Below, in pieces: positions 47,116 to 56,099 of a DNA stretch of 64,000 bases. The notes beneath the pieces are model-generated. The model saw only the letters and a program-made list of their open reading frames with translations. It searched no databases and was not told the DNA's origin. The position numbers and the translations under genes are program-made. Source of the DNA: Wyeomyia smithii (Eukaryota; Arthropoda; Insecta; Diptera; Culicidae); NCBI RefSeq assembly GCF_029784165.1, contig NC_073695.1:10391786-10455785 (forward strand), in the 5' to 3' direction. Within the stretch, counting starts at the first letter, position 1; each line of letters opens with the position of its first letter.

Positions 47116-48453
47116 CTATTTATCGAAACGCAGGCTGCTTTTTTTTTGCTCATACAATTTCTTGTAAACCGAGCATTCCGAGCTAGATGCTGCGTGGTTA
47201 ACGTCCAAATTCATTTTGCGTTCTTTATTAAATTTTAAACAGTTAATGCATTTCGATACAGTGGAAGAACATTCAGATGTCTTGTGTTGCCCGCTACACA
47301 AGGAGCACTTTTCATCGTTTTTACATTCTGTGCTCTTGTGCCCAAATTCTCCACATTTGAAGCATCTCAAAATGTTAATCGCTGGAATGATGTGGCACCG
47401 ATCCCACCCAACATTCACTTTTTTCGCGGTCAACAAACTATTATACGACTTTTTATCGACTTCAATTACCACGTTGAACTTGTTATATTTGAAACGTGGA
47501 TTTTCGTACATACTAATAACCTTGATACTATCGATAGAAACCGCCTCGTTTTGACTCTTTAAAAGGTCAATGAAGGCGTCAGAAGAATACTGATCACTCA
47601 TACCCATTACTTTTAATCTTGGCACCGGGGGAACGGGTACAACAGCTGTGTAGCTTTCACCAAGGTTGTTTTCAATACCACTTTTCACGATCTCTATGTT
47701 ATCATTTGTTGCACACTCAACAATAACTGAGCCATCTTTCCCGTTTCTAAAGTTACTTATTTTGTGGGTCTTCGGATCTAAATTCGACTTTAAAAATTCC
47801 CTTGTAGCTTCACTACTCTGGGAGGACTCTTTTGGCTTGATCACAATGACTGGACCAGCCTTACGTTTTTTTATATTACCACGAACTACACTCGCAAAAG
47901 TTAAAACTTCTGTTTCGTTATTCGCGCAATTACCATCATCATTTAATTTACGTTTTTTAGTCTTTTTTGCCACATTCCGATTCAAACTATCAGAATCCGA
48001 CACATTATTGCCCATTTCAACTAACTCCTGTCTACGTTTATTTTCTAAAAATGAACTAGTCATAATATCCATTTTTCCACTAATAAATTTATCAAAATCA
48101 TCGCCTCTTTGCTTTAGAGTACTGATTATATTTAAGCTCATTTCTTCCATCCCGCTCTTTAACGCGTTGCCTATCTGAGCAGTAATGTTGTTTTGGATAT
48201 CTGCAACCAAACTTGAAATCTGTTTGATCTCCTGTCTTAGTGCATCAACATCCAAAACTGAAACATTCTGCTCGTCACAACTCTGAACTGATAGACAGTC
48301 GTTGCATTTAAACAGAACATTATCGCTTGCATTGATTAATTTCACTGAGGGTCCACTTATTCCACCGCAGCGAGAGTGAAATCTCCCTCCGCAGCGAAAA
48401 CAGCAAACGAGATCGTTAATCAAGACAATACATTTACACTTTACACATTCCAT
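47116..48453 (-). CDS. LINE ORF1: PHD-like finger and zinc-knuckle nucleic-acid-binding protein
   Basis: 445 residues, uninterrupted. Residues 3-53 give a C4HC3 pattern: C3, C6, C18, C21, H26, C29, C50, C53, matching a PHD-type zinc finger. The middle (about 65-160) is polar and helical-looking, followed by a basic segment KKTKKRK (about 163-169) that could act in nuclear import. Residues 364-377 (CFKCGEFGHKSTEC) and 383-395 (CSLCSGQHKTSEC) are CCHC-type knuckles, with a third, longer-spaced C/H cluster at 402-427. The role in the family is binding the element RNA as a chaperone and forming the RNP. The stop lies 22 bp upstream of the ORF2 start at 47094. The start is the first ATG of the frame and opens directly into the finger. 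Confidence 0.9.
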   Translation of the reverse strand: MECVKCKCIVLINDLVCCFRCGGRFHSRCGGISGPSVKLINASDNVLFKCNDCLSVQSCDEQNVSVLDVDALRQEIKQISSLVADIQNNITAQIGNALKSGMEEMSLNIISTLKQRGDDFDKFISGKMDIMTSSFLENKRRQELVEMGNNVSDSDSLNRNVAKKTKKRKLNDDGNCANNETEVLTFASVVRGNIKKRKAGPVIVIKPKESSQSSEATREFLKSNLDPKTHKISNFRNGKDGSVIVECATNDNIEIVKSGIENNLGESYTAVVPVPPVPRLKVMGMSDQYSSDAFIDLLKSQNEAVSIDSIKVISMYENPRFKYNKFNVVIEVDKKSYNSLLTAKKVNVGWDRCHIIPAINILRCFKCGEFGHKSTECKNDEKCSLCSGQHKTSECSSTVSKCINCLKFNKERKMNLDVNHAASSSECSVYKKLYEQKKSSLRFDK

Positions 48454-48870
48454 TTCAGCCTTACACAGTGGACGCTACGTACGGCGTCGCACAGGCAACA
48501 GAGACAATAGAAAAAAAAACAGCACCAAACAAACCAGCTCACACCACAGTGAGTGGCGGAAAGAAATAACAAATTTATATCAAAACAGGTAGTAGTTACT
48601 ACTGCACTTCTACTTATCCTGATTGAGATCCTTAATAGGTACACTTTGGAATCACAATTTCCACTGTATACACACAATTTCACACGTAAATTAGTTTGAA
48701 AATTTCACAGCACGCAATAAATAAACTATGATGTTCGCCATTACAAAGAAACTTGGGATTTAGTGTAAGCTTTTTCCGAAATCTTCACTAAAACAATTGC
48801 TTGGCGCTTTAAGATATTAGAGATAAGACTTTCTTTATTCTTTACTTTATTTCGTTAACCGTTATATAGT
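48454..48870 (-). other. Probable LINE 5' leader and flank
   Basis: Directly upstream of ORF1. CAG/CAA-rich on the minus-strand complement and without an open frame beyond 80 codons. In the family this region carries an internal promoter. The true 5' end cannot be fixed from one copy. Confidence 0.4.
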
Positions 48871-49090
48871 CTAGCACAAATATATCATGCAATATTTCAC
48901 GCAACTGTTTGAATTGCCGTGGATGGATAATTTTTTACGAAAATGCTTGTATCGACACAGAACAAAGTTCTCACATCTTAGTCGTAAATTAAAAGAATCA
49001 GAAGTACGAGTATTACGTAAAATTGGACCCAAGATACTTCCTTGAGGTACACCAGCCCTAACATGCAATCTACCAGATTTACCATAACAA
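48871..49090 (-). pseudogene. Non-LTR reverse transcriptase scrap
   Basis: The frame contains RAGVPQGSILGPIL, the RT block just before the FADD box, then loses the FADD region by deletion and continues FRKKLSIHGNSNSCVKYCM, which resembles the region after it. Only about 65 codons remain. It is a different element from the LINE at 44-48 kb (the wording around GVPQGS differs). Confidence 0.75.
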
Positions 49091-49516
49091 ATAACTTTTT
49101 ATTCAAATAAATTTCTTTTTGAGCGTCTTAGTAGAATGGAATTGAATATTGAGAATGCAACCATCATCAGTGCTTATGTGTACTGTTGAAGAGCATAACT
49201 GAGTAACCCTTTTTTATATGCGTATAAGTAGAAGTAGGTAGATTGAAAATTTCTAGGAAAATTTCTATTTGAAGTTAGGTAGTCATATGTTGTGGTTGTT
49301 TTTGTCCTGCACTGGATCTAGGGTTTTTAGGTAGGATTTTGAAAAGCCATGAAAAATGATTACCTACCTCTTTATTGAGCAGTGTGGATGGATGTTGTTT
49401 GTAGATTTCTAAACTTTCAGAAACGTTCAATTTCCATAAAATATTAACGAGGCGAAGCAGGTGAATGATTCTTTTCAGGTCTTCTGTAATTGGGATGAGT
49501 GTTGTAAAAGATCTTC
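49091..49516. other. Non-coding spacer
   Basis: No frame or family recognised. May include degraded flank of the Penelope-like element that follows. Confidence 0.35.
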
Positions 49517-49534
49517 TAAATTGAACTCGCTTCT

Positions 49535-49860
49535 TCGTTGCGCGACAAACAAGTATTCTACCTAAAAGCAGACAAGGGTAATAAAACTGTCATCATGGGC
49601 AAAACTGACTATGATGAACAGATGACCCAAAAAATTGATAACGGTCCATATTTTAAACTACGAACTAATCCACTTGCTGAGATAATAAAACGAGTTGAGA
49701 ACACAATTAAAGACTGCAAACCCACTTTAGGAGATACATTACAAAATCTTCGAGTTTCAAATCCAGTTCTTCCAAGATTAAAAGGCCTACCAAAAATCCA
49801 TAAACCAGGAAACGGAATGAGGGAAATTATTTCGGCTGTAGGGGCTCCAACAGAAAAAAA
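49535..49860 (+). pseudogene. Penelope-like reverse transcriptase, N-terminal part
   Basis: The frame contains LKADKGNKTVIMGKTDYDEQM and, further on, LPRLKGLPKIHKPGNGMREI with ISAVGAPTEKN. These are hallmark blocks of Penelope RTs: the DKG block, the GLPKIHK block and the following S-x-G-x-P block. After ...PTEKNYK the frame enters a family F fragment, so coding similarity ends at about 49860. Confidence 0.9.
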
Positions 49861-49984
49861 CTATAAAAGTAGGAGGGTGGTATTCAAGACACGACCGCAT
49901 GACGTTGACTACCGTATTCTTATAAAAAAAAATATTCCATTGAAGCAAATAGTAGAGGGAATTGCAACGCTTCTTTTACAAAAC

Positions 49985-51058
49985 TTCTGTAACAAAATTT
50001 CGAGGCACCAAAAGGTACCAGTTGCCGATTATTCTCGTTTACTGGTTAGTCCGTCCAGAATTCCAGCCATTTTAGTATTTTGCAGTAGCCATTTATTACT
50101 AACAGCCACCAGCATAACGGGTGAAACCGGCACGAGATGACCGGTACTATTTTGTCTTTCTTCCTTTCAGCTGCTAACACCTAGCGCTGTCGTGAAATAA
50201 CAATCAACACAAACATGCATTTTTGCAAGATTTTTTCCGCTAGCAGCAGCATTTTGTAAAACAGAAAATTCAACTAACCGCTTCTATTATAAAACTTCGA
50301 GGCACCAAAAGGTACCAGTTGCCGATTATTCTCGTTTACTGGTAGTCCGTCCAGAATTCCAGCCATTTTAGTATTTTGCAGTAGCTATTAATTACTAACA
50401 GCCACCAGCATCACGGGTGAAACCGGCACGAGATGACCGGTACTATTTTGTTTTTCCTCCTTTTAGCTGCTAACACCGAGCGTCCGTATGTATCCGGTAC
50501 GGTTTAATAATGAAACTGATGGGGTGAAATGTTCGAACAATACGTTTTATACCAAGGCTTCGTCAGATAATTAGAAAGAAGGAGGGGCTACATAGGTGAT
50601 GGAATGGTAGAGACAAATGTTTCTTGAAAGCTGCGCCGGCCGCTGTCGTAATATTAACACCAACACAAACATGCATTTCGCAAGGTTTTTTCCGCTAGCA
50701 GCAGCATTTGGTAAAACAGAAAATTCAATTAGCCGCTTCTGTACCAAAATTTCGAGGCACCAAAAGGTGCCAGTTGCCGATTATAGTTTCCTGGTTAGTC
50801 CGTCCAGAATTCCAGCCATTTAAGTGTTTTGCACTAGCCATTTACTACTAAAGCCACCAGCATAACAGGTGAAACCAGCACGAGATGACCGGTACTATTA
50901 TGTATTTCCACCTTTCAGCTGCTATCACCTAGCGTCCGCATGTCACTGGTGCGGTTTTGGAATCAGAATGATGGGGCGCCGGCCGCTGACGTAAAATTAA
51001 CACCAACAAAAAGATGCATATTTGCAAGGTTTTTTTCCGCTAGCAGCAGCATAAACAT
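49985..51058 (+). repeat. Tandem repeat family E, three copies of unequal length
   Basis: Units start at TCGAGGCACCAAAAGGTACC near 49998, 50298 and 50752, and contain AGTTGCCGATTAT, GTCCGTCCAGAATTCCAGCC, CCACCAGCATAACGGGTGAA, GCACGAGATGACCGGTACTA, CAGCTGCTAACACC and TTTTTCCGCTAGCAGCAGCA in order. Unit 1 is shortest. Unit 2 carries about 105 bp (50531-50633) absent from unit 3 at the GATGGGG/CGCCGGCCGC junction. No protein is encoded; the 200-codon frame that runs in from the Penelope RT only continues across by chance. Confidence 0.85.
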
Positions 51059-51059
51059 C

Positions 51060-51370
51060 GGAAACAGGAAGTGACAACAACAATAACAACAAAGTCAGAT
51101 CGATTGTATCCATAAGTGTCGACTGTGCTGGGGAAGAGAGGTAGTGATTGGCTGCGCGGTATGATTTAGACAATCGATGTTAATTACCAATTTTTCAATA
51201 GTGTATCTCAAACAATAGTTTGTTTTTGTTACATAAATTTAACCGTAAAAGAATTTCTGATCGATTGATGTCAAAACCTCGAAAACCTGATTATAGATAA
51301 CTGCAAAATAAGCGCTCAAAACCTGACCACTTTTCTCTGGTTTTCCCTGGTTGAATTACTAGATTTTCAA
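51060..51370 (+). repeat. Dispersed repeat family D, copy 2
   Basis: Direct match to 20216-20540 (GCTGGGGAAGA, AACCGTAAAAGAATTTCTGA, TTGATG blocks). Here it follows family E directly, and at 20 kb it follows unrelated sequence, so D and E are separate modules or D is a 3' module of a larger element. Confidence 0.7.
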
Positions 51371-51439
51371 ATTCAGGGGCCTAACTTCGATATAGACGTT
51401 AGTCAACGTCAAAATAGCAAAGTGGTTAGTAAAAGAGTT

Positions 51440-52165
51440 TCAAGCTATGCCTATTAAATTCCCAAGTTGATCGGTTAAGAGTACGGAAGTTTTCGTTGAA
51501 AATTTGAAATCTTTGGGTGACACTGAAGCGGATGAGATAATGGTCTCGTTTGACGTGACGGCTTTGTTTCCGAGTGTTCCAATGAATGAAACCTTGAATC
51601 TTCTTGAAGACTGGCTAATTCCCTAATATACTGATAGCACTTGGAAAAAGAAAGTCGTGAGTCTCATGAAACTAACCCGCCTTTTTATGAAAGAAAATTA
51701 TTTCACTTTTCAAGGTAAATTTAACGAACAAATAAAAGGAGCTCCAATGGGAAATCCTCTTTCTCTCTGCTTATGAGAGCTATTCATGGCAAACATAGAA
51801 AACAAATTAGAAACCAATAACCTTTTACCAATCCGGTGATGGAGATATGTGGATGATTTTTTTGTATTTTGAAAGAGACGGAACTTGAAACGTTTTTCAC
51901 ATCCCTTAATAATATTCACAGAAATATAAAATTTACGATTGAAAAGAAACAAAACAATAGTCTTCCCTTTCTAGAAGTTGTTGTTGTTAGAAAGTCTAAA
52001 GACTTAGGATTTGAGATTTTTAGGAAGCCCACGAACACAAAACAGGTAATACCCAACCTCTTCTAGTCATTCCTTCCAGCATAAAATGGCATCCTTCAAC
52101 CACATGATACGTCGGATGGATACCCTACCCCTCAGTGAAATAGCCAGGAAAAAGTAATTGGAATT
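51440..52165 (+). pseudogene. Penelope-like reverse transcriptase, catalytic and C-terminal part
   Basis: Resumes with STEVFVENLKSL. It then carries MVSFDVTALFPSVP (first catalytic Asp, about 51540-51580), QIKGAPMGNPLS (about 51730-51765) and RYVDDFFVF (second and third Asp; YVDD codons 51846-51857). After a frame change it continues NNIHRNIKFTIEKKQNNSLP and FEIFRKPTNTKQV (about 51910-52046), then HKMASFNHMIRRMDTLPLSE (52080-52140) in another frame. In-frame stops (after LEDWLIP, after PLSLCL) and at least two frameshifts make it dead, although the catalytic Asp residues are still readable. Confidence 0.9.
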
Positions 52166-52213
52166 GAAGATTTTTTGACAATTTGGAATATTTGGCCCAG
52201 AAAAAAAATATTG

Positions 52214-52335
52214 TTACAGTGTATATATTTTTTTAGAATCGCAATTTTATTACCTACAACTTTGCTGAAGAATGGAGTCTTCAGCAAAGTTGTAGGTAAT
52301 AAAATTGCGATTCTAAAAAAATATATACACTGTAA
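52214..52335. repeat. Perfect palindrome, 58-bp arms, 6-nt loop
   Basis: Arm 1 (52214-52271) runs TTACAGTGTATATATTTTTT...CAGCAAAG-type complement through TTTGCTGAAGA. Arm 2 (52278-52335) is its exact reverse complement, with ATGGAG as loop (52272-52277). I see no mismatch in 58 pairs. It lies right where the Penelope similarity stops. An RNA from either strand would fold into a pre-miRNA-sized hairpin. Could be a small fold-back transposon or a palindromic junction. Confidence 0.95.
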
Positions 52336-52640
52336 TATATACACTTCAATCAAACAAGATGTTTTTCTGATGCAAAATATTTTTTTCATCAGTCACATTT
52401 TTGGATAGACCCTTTTGAAACAGTAGTCGTGAGTCTACATGAAGAACTGATAGTGTAAAATGACCTCTTTATCAATTGTAAACAACTGTGCAATGTTCCA
52501 GCGAAATCGTACAGGACATCCTAAAAAAATATTGATTTTTATTTATTTTCCATGCCTCATAATGTATTTTCTTTTTCGAGTGAAAGGAACAAGAGTTGTT
52601 TCGGATAGATTCACGCTTAATCCCTCTCGTCTGCACCATT
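52336..52640. other. Short spacer between palindrome and long inverted repeat
   Basis: Nothing recognised. Confidence 0.4.
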
Positions 52641-54359
52641 GCACAACGGTCCAGAAACCAAATTTAGGTGGAAATTTGGGTCTAGAGCTCTATAGCAACA
52701 TTTTAGAGAAAAACTTTCTTCTACAAAGTTGTTACATATGATAAAGTGCTTATTGAAAAATTGCCAAGAATTAGGGTGACCAACATTTTCGATGCATTCA
52801 AGTATCTAACTTTTTTATTTTTATAGATAGAAGAAAAATTTGCTCTACAATGTTATAGCTTTATTATATTTAAGTAACTTTGTAAAAAAAAATGTTCTCT
52901 ATCTTTGAAAACAACCGATTTATTTTTAAAAAAAACAACACATTTTGCGCTCTAACTTTTTTATTTCAAGTTTTATCTCAGAACTGTCTTTGAACGACTT
53001 TTAGAGCTTTTTAAGAAAAAGAATTTGCAATGCTGACATCGTAAATATCCTCATTTCACTCAAAGTTATAATTATTTTTCATCTAAAATTTGCGTTTTTC
53101 ATTTGTATGTCATCCTTTTTGGAGCAAACATAAAAAATATCTCTTGGTCTCATTTTGAAGGGCATACTTGACACTATAAATATAGGAATTTTTAAAAATA
53201 TGTTTTTTTTCAAGTTTGAGTAAATTCAATTTAAAAGCAAGACAAAAATTTCAATAGTTTTATACATTATGCATATAAAAGCACCCAGATTTAATTTTTG
53301 GTACTTAACTTAAAACTAGAAGTAATTACCTTCAAGTTGACCCAAAAAGATCGAAAATCGATCAACTGGTTCAAAAGTTATGAATTTTTTTGAAATAAAA
53401 TAAATCGAATATAGCCGTTTTTTATGGTCACCTTAATTCGAAGTTGGTCACGCAAAGGGCTTCAGTTGTGCTCAAAATCGCAGGGCTGCATCTATATTGA
53501 AAATAATCAAACCCGTATTGTTTCGTTGAGTTGTTAAGGGGACTAGCTCAGAAAAAGGGTGACCATAAAAAACGGCTATATTCGATGTATTTTATTTGAA
53601 AAAAATCATAACTCTTGAACCAGTTGATCGATTTTCAATCTTTTTGGATCAAATTAAAGGTAATTATTCCTAGTTATGAGAAAAAATACCAAAAAATAAA
53701 TCTGGGTGCTTTTATATGCATAATGTATAAATTAAATAAATAAATTATTGAAATTTTGCCTTGTTTTAAATTGAATTTACTCAAATTTAACAAATAACAT
53801 ATTTTTTAAAATCACTCTATTTATAGAGTCAAATATGCCCTTTAAAATGAGACCAAAAAAAAAATATTTTTTATGTTTGCCCCAAAAAGAATGACATACA
53901 AATGAAAAACTCATATTTTTTGATGAAAAATAATTATAACTTTGAGTAAAATTGAGATATTCACGATGTTAGTATTGCAAATTGTTTCTCTTAAAAATCT
54001 CTGAAAGTCGTTCAAAGACAGTTTTGAAATAAAACTTGAAATAAAAAGTTAGAGCGCAAAATGTGTTTTTTCAATATAAACCGGTTGATTTCAAAGATAG
54101 AGAAAAACTTTTTTTACAATGTTACTTAAAATCAATGGAGCTACAACATTGTAAAATAATTTTTTTTGTATCTACAAAGATAAAGAAGTTAGATACTTGA
54201 TTGCATCGAAAATGTTTGGTGACCCTATTTCTTGCTAATTTTTCAATAAGCGCTTTATCATATTTAACAACTTTGTAGAAGAAAGTTTTTCTCTAAAATG
54301 TTGTTATAGAGCTCTAGAACCAAATTTCCCCTCTCAATTTGGTTTCTGGACCATTGTGC
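52641..54359. repeat. Long inverted repeat, two ~800-bp arms
   Basis: Arm 1 is 52641-53434 and arm 2 is 53556-54359 in reverse, with a 121-nt spacer. Matching landmarks include GCACAACGGTCCAGAAACC at the outer edges, TAGAGCTCTATAGCAAC, AAAGTGCTTATTGAAAAATT-type, CTAACTTTTTTATTTCAAG, CATTTGTATGTCATCC, TATACATTATGCATATAAAA (53258-53277 region) and ATAGCCGTTTTTTATGGTCA at the inner edges. The arms are diverged by substitutions and small indels but collinear throughout. No protein is encoded. This is a fold-back-type element or head-to-head duplication, and a potential long dsRNA if transcribed. Confidence 0.92.
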
Positions 54360-55110
54360 ATCGAGCTGTGAGATTAAGTGCAGTTTGCACTCTACTATAA
54401 ATAACGCAGTCGTGCTTCCCCCTAACTAAAATCACTACGTCGTCTGCAAAACTTATCCCTTCGAAGCCGTTTTCCAATAGAATCCGAAGAAGATCATCTA
54501 CGATTCATGACCATAACATGAGAGATATGTCCCTCCTTGAGGGCATCCTTTTGTAGTTTTTGGTGTTCCTGTCTATGCCATGCCTTTCCATGGCTATTTT
54601 CATTGAGTTGTGAGACGCATTATCAAATGCTCCCTCAATATCAGGAAAGGCTACCAGAGAAATTTCCTTGCCATGGATGGATTTTTCGATTTTTCCCACT
54701 AACATATGTAGCGCGTCAGTGGTTAATACGTTGTTTTTGTAAGCAAACTGAAATTTGCATAATGGATTGGAATTACTGTTTTAATATGATAGTCGATTAG
54801 TTTTCCATAGTTTTCAAAGAGATGAAAGTTAAACTAATTGGCCTAAATGCTTTCGGGATTGTTCTACCCGTTTTTCGGCTTTTGGTATGAAAATAACTTT
54901 AGTTTGTCTCCAACTAGATGGAATGTAATTTAGTATTAGGCTCACCTTACACATCTCCCTAATAATTAGAATAAACAGCTTATTTTCAGTACCTTCTGCG
55001 AAAAAAATATTTAAGTGGTGATCTAATAATACTTTTTTAATACTTCATTTTCGATAGGACTCACTACATTCGACTTGAAAGATGAACACTTACGAACTGC
55101 TGAGCTAGTT
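54360..55110 (-). pseudogene. Non-LTR reverse transcriptase fragment, R1/LOA-like wording
   Basis: On the minus strand, KVIFIPKAEKR (about 54895-54860) is followed by FAYKNNVLTTDALHMLVGKI, LVAFPDIEGAFDNASHNSM (about 54655-54600; first catalytic motif with F-D-x-E-G-A-F-D) and, after frame changes, ISFADDVVILVRGKH (FADD codons within 54433-54450). The D-I-E-G-A-F-D phrase is typical of R1/LOA/Jockey-like RTs. Stops and frameshifts abound. It ends exactly where the inverted repeat begins at 54359, so the inverted repeat probably inserted into or truncated this LINE. Confidence 0.85.
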
Positions 55111-55300
55111 TTTGACCTTTTTGTTTATTTGTAAATTGAATGTCATCATTTTTGAGAACTTGAATGTGTTTTGAAGGTTTCTTAATATCCTTCGAAAGCT
55201 TCCAAAATGATTTTCAATATGATTTTAATTGTTCAACTTTCTCTCATGAAATTTTGATTTCGCGAGAGAGTTAATCTATGTTTGATTTCCAAGTTCAAGT
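55111..55300. other. Non-coding flank
   Basis: Nothing recognised. Confidence 0.35.
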
Positions 55301-56045
55301 TTCGCTCAATTTAGGGAGAGCAGCAAGTGTGTTAATTGTTTCTGCGAGCGACAGAAGCACAGCACAAAGCAGAAGACATAAGTGTGGTGCAAAATGTTGC
55401 CACACGCTGCGCTACTGCTGTAGAAAAAGTGCGCAGTCAATTTTAACTCCGTTCTGTTCACATATAGAAAAGAATAACAAGCCTGATGTCCGGACATGTC
55501 CAGCATTGATGTGCAGTGCGGCGCACAGAGTGTCCATATCGAAAAACGGACGGCAAAACTATTTTTCAAGTCCTACGTTATCCATATCTTCTAGAAAGTT
55601 GCTTGATTTACTGCTGTCTTTCATATGCTTTTATGGAATTAGTTAAAAAGTTCGCCGTAGAGAGGGCGCCGTACCTAACTTTTGAACGTGACTTGCTAGA
55701 TGAATAGTTTCTTCTGCAAAGTTATGCAGAATTTTATAGCAAAACTGTTTGCTGAGTAACTCGAACCTCGTTCCCTCTATACGGCGAAATTTGTAATTAA
55801 TGCCATTAAAGCATATGGAGGACAGCAGTAAACGAAGCAACTTTCTAGAAGAAATGGATAACATAGGACTTGAAACAACAGATTCGCCGTCCGTTTCTCG
55901 ATGTGGACGCACCGTGCGGCGGTCCGTCGGATTCCTCTGTGATGTGGCTGCGATCGAATGAGCGGATACAAAACCCAAATATGCTTTTGCAATCGTGAGA
56001 TTAGCACTGAGATTAGCCGCTGCTGTCAGAGAATAGCAGCAAACA
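55301..56045. repeat. Family B fold-back: two inverted copies head to head
   Basis: The plus-oriented copy (55315-55760) carries TTTCTGCGAGC, GTGCAAAATGTTGCCACACG, AACGGACGGCAAAAC, TCCTACGTTATCCATATCTT, TTTACTGCTGTCTTTCATAT and GAGAGGGCGCCGTACCTAAC. The second copy (about 55765-56045) has the same 3' blocks reversed (GGCGAAATTTGTAATTAATG, CCATTAAAGCATATGGAGGA, CAGCAGTAAACGAAGCAACT, GGATAACATAGGACTTGAAA, GCCGTCCGTTTCTCGATGTG). The arms of about 160-200 bp face each other across about 80 nt. No coding content beyond shadow frames. Confidence 0.8.
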
Positions 56046-56099
56046 GATCCTGGAAAAGTCGCAGCACAACAAGCAGCGATTTCAAATATCTTGCTGCCT

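Larger units (their letters stand above)
44285..48700 (-). mobile_element. CR1-like non-LTR retrotransposon, nearly intact
   Basis: Contains, in transcription order, a short 5' leader (upstream of 48453), ORF1 with a PHD-like finger and zinc knuckles, and ORF2 with an APE-type endonuclease and reverse transcriptase. No RNase H or PIWI-like domain follows the RT. A PHD finger in ORF1 together with APE endonuclease and no RNase H is a known arrangement in CR1-like elements, hence the class. The 3' region after the RT stop is short and ends near AATTAAAAAAAATTAAAT (44287-44304) rather than in a long poly(A). Both outer ends are approximate and no target duplication was found by eye. One frameshift and one stop in ORF2 are the only visible lesions, so it is comparatively young. 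Confidence 0.85.
49861..51440 (+). repeat. Composite repeat inserted in the Penelope RT
   Basis: Begins with a family F fragment (49869-49914), continues with about three tandem copies of a 300-450-bp unit (family E, 49985-51050) and ends with family D copy 2 (51060-51370). The RT similarity resumes right after it. Confidence 0.75.
49517..52180 (+). mobile_element. Penelope-like element, interrupted and 3'-truncated
   Basis: The plus strand carries two separated halves of one Penelope-type reverse transcriptase (49530-49860 and 51440-52160) with a 1.6-kb composite of unrelated repeats between them. The GIY-YIG endonuclease that normally ends the protein is absent; similarity stops shortly before the palindrome at 52214. 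No terminal repeats seen. Confidence 0.85.

Noticed and set aside
49091..49516. Possible Penelope-related sequence on the opposite strand
   Set aside because: A weak resemblance in one frame with stops could not be distinguished from chance.
52175..52408. Small proteins encoded on both strands with identical sequence
   Set aside because: The identical peptides on opposite strands simply reflect the perfect palindrome.
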